Shown here: positions 5,773-9,370 of the stretch, one piece after another
How positions within the stretch are numbered: position 1 is the first letter of the stretch
Layout of the letters: each line of letters begins with the position of its first letter
Origin: Candidatus Acidulodesulfobacterium acidiphilum
GTDB taxonomy: Bacteria; SZUA-79; Acidulodesulfobacterales; Acidulodesulfobacteraceae
Direction of reading: 5' to 3'
NCBI GenBank assembly: GCA_008534395.1
Contig: SHMQ01000053.1
Span: 1-9,370 of the forward strand
Length of the DNA stretch: 9,370 bases
Translations under genes and position numbers: made by a program
Notes under the pieces: generated by a model
The model's input: the letters and a program-made list of their open reading frames with translations, nothing else
Database searches by the model: none
What the model was told of the DNA's origin: nothing

Positions 5773-6951
5773 ATGGTTCAAAATGATAATGATAAAATAG
5801 AAGCAATATCCGGCGAAGACCTGAAAAAAGCATTCGAATCCTTCGAGGCGGCTTCCCTCAAACTTTCCGAATATTATAAAAACCTAGAAGAACAGGTTAA
5901 GGATTTAAAAGAAAACCTGAATACCGTTATAGAAAGCCTACCGCTCGGAATAATGATTACAGACGAAAATAATTCGATCAAATTTATTAACAGGTCCCTG
6001 ATAGAACTTACCGGAGGGTACGATTACTTAAACTATTTGAACCGTCCGGTTGACGAGTTTTTAAAGTTTTTCTTTAACGGGGCATCGCTTTCGGATTTTA
6101 CGAGACAGGTTTTTTATCCGGTAGAAAAGTTTATGAAATCGGGCGACGATAAAAACGGCTCAGGGAAATTTATTCCCGTATTTTTATATATAAAAACCGT
6201 GCACGGAAGCAACAAAAAAAATGCCGGACGGATATTTATAATTCAAAACATTGAAGATATAAAAAAATTTAAACGCCTGGCGGAACTCGGCGAAATGTCG
6301 GCAAAAATAGCCCACGAAATACGTAATCCTCTGGGTTCCATAGAACTGTTCGCTTCTATCCTGCAAAAAGAAATTAAAAACGGCGGACATGCGGAAATTA
6401 TTTCCAATATAATATCCGCCGTCAAAAATATGAATACTACCATAAGCAACGTTCTGGAATTTTCCAAAACCGTCAATCCCGCCCTTTCTAAATGCAGTTT
6501 ATCCTGTATAGTAAATAAATCCATTATGTACTCTTCCTATGTAATAAAAGAAAAAAACGTGAAAGTAATTACGGAAATAGATGAAAATATTATTTTAGAA
6601 ATAGACGAAAATCTTATAGGGCAGACTTTTGTCAATATACTCATTAACGCAGCTCATGCAGTTCAAAATTTTGACGGTATCATAAAAATAAGAACTTCCG
6701 CTGTTTCCGGCGGAGAAGACGGGAGCGGCTACATCCGCATCGATTTTGAAGACAACGGCCCCGGGTTTTCGGATGACGTCGTAAAAAATATTTTCAACCC
6801 TTTTTTTTCGACTAAAAAAAGCGGCGGTACCGGCTTAGGACTTTCGATAGCCCTTAACAACGTTATGGTTCACGGCGGATACATCGGCGCAGAAAATTCA
6901 AAAGAAACCGGCGGCGCAAAAATCAGCGTCTTCCTCCCATGTATGGCATAA
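5773..6951 (+). CDS. flgS: Cytosolic PAS-domain flagellar sensor histidine kinase (FlgS/FleS-like)
   Basis: Sensor kinase that should phosphorylate the neighbouring sigma-54 regulator. The product is 392 residues. A heptad-like N-terminal helix (about 15-52) leads into a PAS domain (about 48-160, including ESLPLGIMITDENNSIKFIN). Then comes the H-box with phosphoacceptor H181 in AKIAHEIRNPLGSIELFAS, a wording typical of flagellar kinases. The catalytic domain follows, with the N-box NILINAAHAV (N292), G1 box DNGPGF from D327, and FFSTKKSGGTGLGLSIA near 342-358. No membrane segment or signal peptide is visible, so it should sense a cytoplasmic cue; in FlgS-type systems that cue is the export apparatus and basal body state. 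The ATG at 5773 has no Shine-Dalgarno. A TATGAT/TAAAAT stretch lies only 7-12 bases upstream, so a leaderless or very short-leader message is possible. It is divergent from the toxin-antitoxin-regulator operon. The symbol is by similarity. Confidence 0.92.
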   Translation: MVQNDNDKIEAISGEDLKKAFESFEAASLKLSEYYKNLEEQVKDLKENLNTVIESLPLGIMITDENNSIKFINRSLIELTGGYDYLNYLNRPVDEFLKFFFNGASLSDFTRQVFYPVEKFMKSGDDKNGSGKFIPVFLYIKTVHGSNKKNAGRIFIIQNIEDIKKFKRLAELGEMSAKIAHEIRNPLGSIELFASILQKEIKNGGHAEIISNIISAVKNMNTTISNVLEFSKTVNPALSKCSLSCIVNKSIMYSSYVIKEKNVKVITEIDENIILEIDENLIGQTFVNILINAAHAVQNFDGIIKIRTSAVSGGEDGSGYIRIDFEDNGPGFSDDVVKNIFNPFFSTKKSGGTGLGLSIALNNVMVHGGYIGAENSKETGGAKISVFLPCMA

Positions 6952-7030
6952 TTTTTGCATATAAAAATATAAACGGAAAAAATTGTTCTTTAAAAGTGAA
7001 AATATTGACGGAAAGAAAAAGTTCGTTAAT

Positions 7031-7149
7031 GGTATCAAAGGAAAAGGTGATAGAAAAGGTGTCAGATTTAAAATATTGACAGGGTGTCAAAGGAAAAGGT
7101 GTCAGATTTAAAATATTGACAGGGTGTCAAAGGAAAAGGTGTCAGATTT
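7031..7149 (+). repeat. 40-bp tandem repeats built from the element end
   Basis: Copies at 7053-7092 and 7093-7132 are identical over 40 bases: GAAAAGGTGTCAGATTTAAA, then ATATTGACAGGGTGTCAAAG. A third, partial copy (7133-7149) is the left arm of the palindromic element at 7131. A worn copy, GGTATCAAAGGAAAAGGTG, precedes at 7031-7049. An AAAATATTGAC at 6999-7009 may be the unique sequence from which the unit arose. Confidence 0.9.
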
Positions 7150-7220
7150 TATTTTCCGCCTGAACGCAAAAACAATAATCGAGAAAAATATTGCGGAAAA
7201 TTAATCTGACACCTTTTCCT
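7131..7220 (+). repeat. Palindromic REP/MITE-like element, copy C (upstream of flgB)
   Basis: The arms are AGGAAAAGGTGTCAGATT at 7131 and its exact complement ending at 7220. The inner stems are ATTTTCCGC and GCGGAAAAT. The left arm reads TTTTATTTTCCGCCTGAACG and the right arm complement reads TTAATTTTCCGC, the same asymmetry as copies A and B. About 30 bases in the centre are unpaired. Folded in RNA it would form a long hairpin between the kinase gene and flgB and might stop read-through from the kinase. Confidence 0.87.
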
Positions 7221-7314
7221 GAAAACAGCAATTATTGACCTTTTATTTTCCTAAATAGGCAATATTTAAATTTTAATATTTAATATTAACATTTATTAAT
7301 AACGGGATTTAAAA

Positions 7315-7746
7315 ATGTTCAGCAGTATTTACGGAATACTCGGCGACAGTTTAAACGTGCTTGACGACAGGCAGAACATTATTGCTTCCAACATAGCAAA
7401 CGCCAATACGCCTGGATATAAAGCGAAAGAGCTTAACTTCGAGCAGGTTATGCGCGGACTCGTTCCGTCGGCGGATTCTCTGCCTATGAAAACAACGTCG
7501 CAAAAAGATTTATCGGGCGGCGGCCTTGCGGCTGGTTCGTCCTCGGAAGAACAGTCGGATTACATAAAATCTTTCGTGCATAATCAAAACAGCGAAACGG
7601 TGCCGGCTTTAGACGGCAATACCGTAAATCTCGGCAAGGAGATGAGCGATATGACTTCAAACGCGATAAGATTTCAGGCTGTTGCAAAATTACTGTCTAA
7701 AAAATTTGCTACGCTTACCTATGCCATAGACAACACTATGCCGTAA
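7315..7746 (+). CDS. flgB: Flagellar basal-body rod protein FlgB
   Basis: Proximal rod subunit, exported by the flagellar type III system and placed next to FliE at the base of the rod. The product is 143 residues, a normal length. The N-terminal motif NIIASNIANANTPGYKAKEL (about 21-40) is the flagellar rod signature. The middle is Ser/Gly-rich and probably disordered. The C-terminus, NLGKEMSDMTSNAIRFQAVAKLLSKKFATL, is the matching amphipathic helix. The start ATG at 7315 has only a weak GGGA seven bases upstream. It is the first gene of a flgB-flgC-fliE-fliF series on the plus strand, an order common in many bacteria. Confidence 0.95.
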   Translation: MFSSIYGILGDSLNVLDDRQNIIASNIANANTPGYKAKELNFEQVMRGLVPSADSLPMKTTSQKDLSGGGLAAGSSSEEQSDYIKSFVHNQNSETVPALDGNTVNLGKEMSDMTSNAIRFQAVAKLLSKKFATLTYAIDNTMP

Positions 7747-7825
7747 CTGTGTAATTATTGTCGCTGAGTCGGAATTAAATTCATGCACGGCGGTAAAACG
7801 AAGAATGGAAAGGAGGAAGTAACTT

Positions 7826-8218
7826 ATGGGGTTTAACGAATCATTAAAAATTGCGGCGGAGGGACTTAACGCCGAAAGAATAAGGATGAACGTAATTTCA
7901 TCCAATCTTGCGAACATAAATACCGACGATGCCGGAAACGGACTGCCTTACGTAAAAAAAGAGCCGTTGTTTAAAACCGTCAAATTTAAAAACTATTTCG
8001 GCGTAGAAGTGGAAAAAATAGAAAACGCTAAAAATCCGTTTTCAGAAAAATACGACCCAAGCAATCCTCTCGCAAACAAAGCGGGATACGTTAAAACCCC
8101 TAATATATCGGCTATAAGGGAGCTTGTAGATATGATATCCGCTACAAGGGCTTATCAGGCGGACGCTCAAGTTATTTCGGAATCGAAAGCTATGTCGCAG
8201 TCGTCTTTACAAATTTAG
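7826..8218 (+). CDS. flgC: Flagellar basal-body rod protein FlgC
   Basis: Proximal rod subunit next to FlgB. The product is 130 residues, at the short end of the family. The N-terminal rod motif is MNVISSNLANINTDD (about 21-35). GLPYVKKEPLF is the usual segment where FlgC proteins have a P-Y-x-R/K motif. YDPSNPLANKAGYVKTPN followed by ELVDMISATRAYQADAQVI is the characteristic FlgC C-terminal half. A strong AGGAGG at 7811-7816, nine bases before the ATG, supports the start. It follows flgB after 79 bases that hold nothing else recognisable, so the two are probably co-transcribed. Confidence 0.95.
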   Translation: MGFNESLKIAAEGLNAERIRMNVISSNLANINTDDAGNGLPYVKKEPLFKTVKFKNYFGVEVEKIENAKNPFSEKYDPSNPLANKAGYVKTPNISAIRELVDMISATRAYQADAQVISESKAMSQSSLQI

Positions 8219-8253
8219 GGAAATACATAAATATATTATGCTTTATGCAAATA

Positions 8254-8262
8254 TGATATAAT
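8254..8262 (+). promoter_or_regulatory. Possible extended -10 promoter before fliE
   Basis: TGATATAAT fits the extended -10 form TGnTATAAT. There is no good -35 at 17 bases (TATTAT), and the spacer is AT-rich, so chance matches are likely. If used, it would start near 8269 and give fliE-fliF a leader of about 140 bases that contains a 7-bp inverted repeat (ATGAATT/AATTCAT, 8287-8308). Confidence 0.3.
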
Positions 8263-8409
8263 TAAATAAAAGATGTTAACGACTTAATGAATTCATTAAT
8301 TAATTCATACTATAGAAATTAAGCATTAAGCATGTTTAATATTATTTAAAGGTCTTTTATTTTATTTTTATTAATTAAATAAAGTTTTAAAAAGGAGGTT
8401 CGATTTATA

Positions 8410-8757
8410 ATGGCGATACCGATAGGAATAGGAAACGGCGATTTGGCGGGACTTAATCCCGCGTCGGAGATTAAAGAGCTTAATCCCAATAATATATTAG
8501 GAAGCGGCGGCGGTTCCGTACAGTCTGATAACGGAAGCGGTTCTTTTGCCGACACTCTTTTAAATTCTATAAATAAAGTCAACGAACTGCAAAATACGGC
8601 AGATAAATCGGCCGAAGCTATAGCGACGGGTCAATCTTCAAATATACATCAGGCAATGATAGATATGGAAAAAGCTAACGACTCTTTCGAACTTATGATG
8701 CAGGTAAGGAATAAAATAGTCACGGCTTACAATACTATTATGCAAATGCAGGTATAA
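8410..8757 (+). CDS. fliE: Flagellar hook-basal body complex protein FliE
   Basis: Small export-apparatus and rod junction protein that links the MS ring to the proximal rod. The product is 115 residues, normal length. The N-terminal half is Gly/Ser/Asn-rich. The second half carries the FliE core: FADTLLNSINKVNELQNTAD, then AIATGQSSNIHQAMIDMEKA, then FELMMQVRNKIVTAYNTIMQ, ending MQV. A near-perfect AAGGAGGT at 8392-8399 lies ten bases before the ATG. It sits 191 bases after flgC, a larger gap than expected inside an operon, and 78 bases before fliF. Confidence 0.95.
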   Translation: MAIPIGIGNGDLAGLNPASEIKELNPNNILGSGGGSVQSDNGSGSFADTLLNSINKVNELQNTADKSAEAIATGQSSNIHQAMIDMEKANDSFELMMQVRNKIVTAYNTIMQMQV

Positions 8758-8835
8758 AATTTTCCATATAAATATATATTATAAATACATACCGTTATAT
8801 ACGTAAACAATACTACAATTCTCAATTCGGATTAA

Positions 8836-9370
8836 ATGGCAGCAAATTTTAAAGAATTAGGTACGCAGTTAAAGACTTTTTTTACGGAACTTTCCATCGA
8901 AAGAAAGATAGTCTTCGTCCTTGTCCTGGCAGGGGTAGCTATAGCCATATATTTAACGGCGGTTTACGCTACCGCGCCTAAATACGGCGTGCTTTATTCA
9001 AATTTAAACGCAACGAGCGCATCCGAAATAATCAGTAAACTTCATTCCTACAATATTCCTTATAAGCTTGGAAATAGGGGTAAAACCGTTCTTATACCTA
9101 AAAGCGACGTTTATAAAACGAGACTAAAACTCGCTTCGATAGGTCTTCCGAGGCAGGAAGGCGTAGGCTTTTCCATATTCGACAAAGTTCAGATAGGAAT
9201 GACCGATTTTATGCAGCACGTGGATTATCAAAGGGCTCTGCAGGGCGAACTTGAAAGAACTATAGACCAGATTAACAGCATTAAATATTCGAGGGTGCTT
9301 ATAGTACTGCCGAGACAATCCGTTTTCGTTACGAGAAGGACGCCGGCAAAAGCGTCGGTAATCGTCAAAT
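8836..9370 (+). CDS. fliF: Flagellar MS-ring protein FliF, N-terminal part (runs off right edge)
   Basis: Inner-membrane ring protein on which the basal body assembles. The visible part is 178 codons out of a usual 500-570. A hydrophobic membrane segment at about 25-45 (IVFVLVLAGVAIAIYLTAVYA) is followed by the YscJ/FliF ring-building region. That region includes YGVLYSNLNATSASEI, KTVLIPKSDVYKTRLKLA, GLPRQEGVGFSIFDK, TDFMQHVDYQRALQGELERT and RVLIVLPRQSVF. The frame is open from ATG 8836 to the edge. No clear Shine-Dalgarno precedes the ATG; only a weak GGA is present, so coupling to fliE or an unusual start is possible. It continues the flgB-flgC-fliE series. Confidence 0.96.
   Translation, partial: MAANFKELGTQLKTFFTELSIERKIVFVLVLAGVAIAIYLTAVYATAPKYGVLYSNLNATSASEIISKLHSYNIPYKLGNRGKTVLIPKSDVYKTRLKLASIGLPRQEGVGFSIFDKVQIGMTDFMQHVDYQRALQGELERTIDQINSIKYSRVLIVLPRQSVFVTRRTPAKASVIVK

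Larger units (their letters stand above)
6952..7314. other. Kinase-flgB spacer
   Basis: This 363-base gap has no gene. It contains a degenerate repeat start (7031-7052), two exact 40-bp tandem repeats (7053-7132), a full palindromic element (7131-7220) and an AT-rich run up to flgB. A TTGACC at 7235-7240 has no acceptable -10 at 16-18 bases, and I found no sigma-54 or sigma-28 core on the plus strand. The flgB promoter is therefore not identified. Confidence 0.65.

Noticed and set aside
6184-6524. Two minus-strand frames inside the kinase gene
   Set aside because: They lie wholly within a gene with intact H-, N- and G-boxes, and they have no start signals.
7031-7220. CRISPR array
   Set aside because: The 40-bp copies are directly contiguous with no variable spacers, and the unit is the end of the palindromic element. 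No cas gene is present.
8380-8406. Sigma-28-like TAAAGTTT-N11-TTCGATTT before fliE
   Set aside because: The -10 half matches GCCGATAA at only 4 of 8 positions. It overlaps the fliE Shine-Dalgarno, so a transcript would start at or after the ATG.

Overview
The window is a piece of a bacterial flagellar locus. It shows both ends of a hook and basal-body gene set plus the two-component system that probably controls it. Coding DNA is moderately GC-balanced and spacers are very AT-rich. Shine-Dalgarno sites are of the AGGAGG type. The kinase and sigma-54 activator resemble the FlgS/FlgR and FleS/FleR flagellar pairs, and a textbook sigma-54 promoter precedes flgD. This fits a Gram-negative, deltaproteobacterium-like (Desulfobacterota-like) organism. 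That placement is inference from gene style and not a species call.

Layout. On the minus strand, reading right to left, come a ribbon-helix-helix antitoxin gene (5636-5397), a RelE/ParE-type toxin gene (5413-5144), the sigma-54-dependent response regulator gene (5130-3526), flgD (3205-2492), flgE (2173-368) and the start of an unrecognised Gly/Ser-rich protein gene running off the left edge (262-1). On the plus strand come the cytosolic PAS histidine kinase gene (5773-6951), then flgB (7315-7746), flgC (7826-8218), fliE (8410-8757) and the 5' part of fliF (8836 to the right edge). Kinase and regulator are divergent, with the toxin-antitoxin pair sitting between them.

How they fit together. 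The kinase should phosphorylate the regulator, which should activate sigma-54 promoters such as the one at 3301-3316 that drives flgD and probably flgE. FlgD caps and scaffolds assembly of the FlgE hook. FlgB and FlgC are rod proteins, and FliE joins the rod to the FliF MS ring. The toxin-antitoxin operon has its own strong sigma-70-like promoter over a direct repeat. It ends 13 bases before the regulator's ATG, so the regulator may be under toxin-antitoxin control.

The spacers carry a family of about 90-bp imperfect palindromes with a conserved AAAGGTGTCAGATT end. There are three full copies (2336-2425, 3346-3432, 7131-7220) and one half copy (about 303-342). The 7131 copy is preceded by two exact 40-bp tandem repeats built from the same end. 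They look like non-autonomous, REP/MITE-type mobile hairpins; no transposase gene is in the window. No rRNA, tRNA or CRISPR array was seen.
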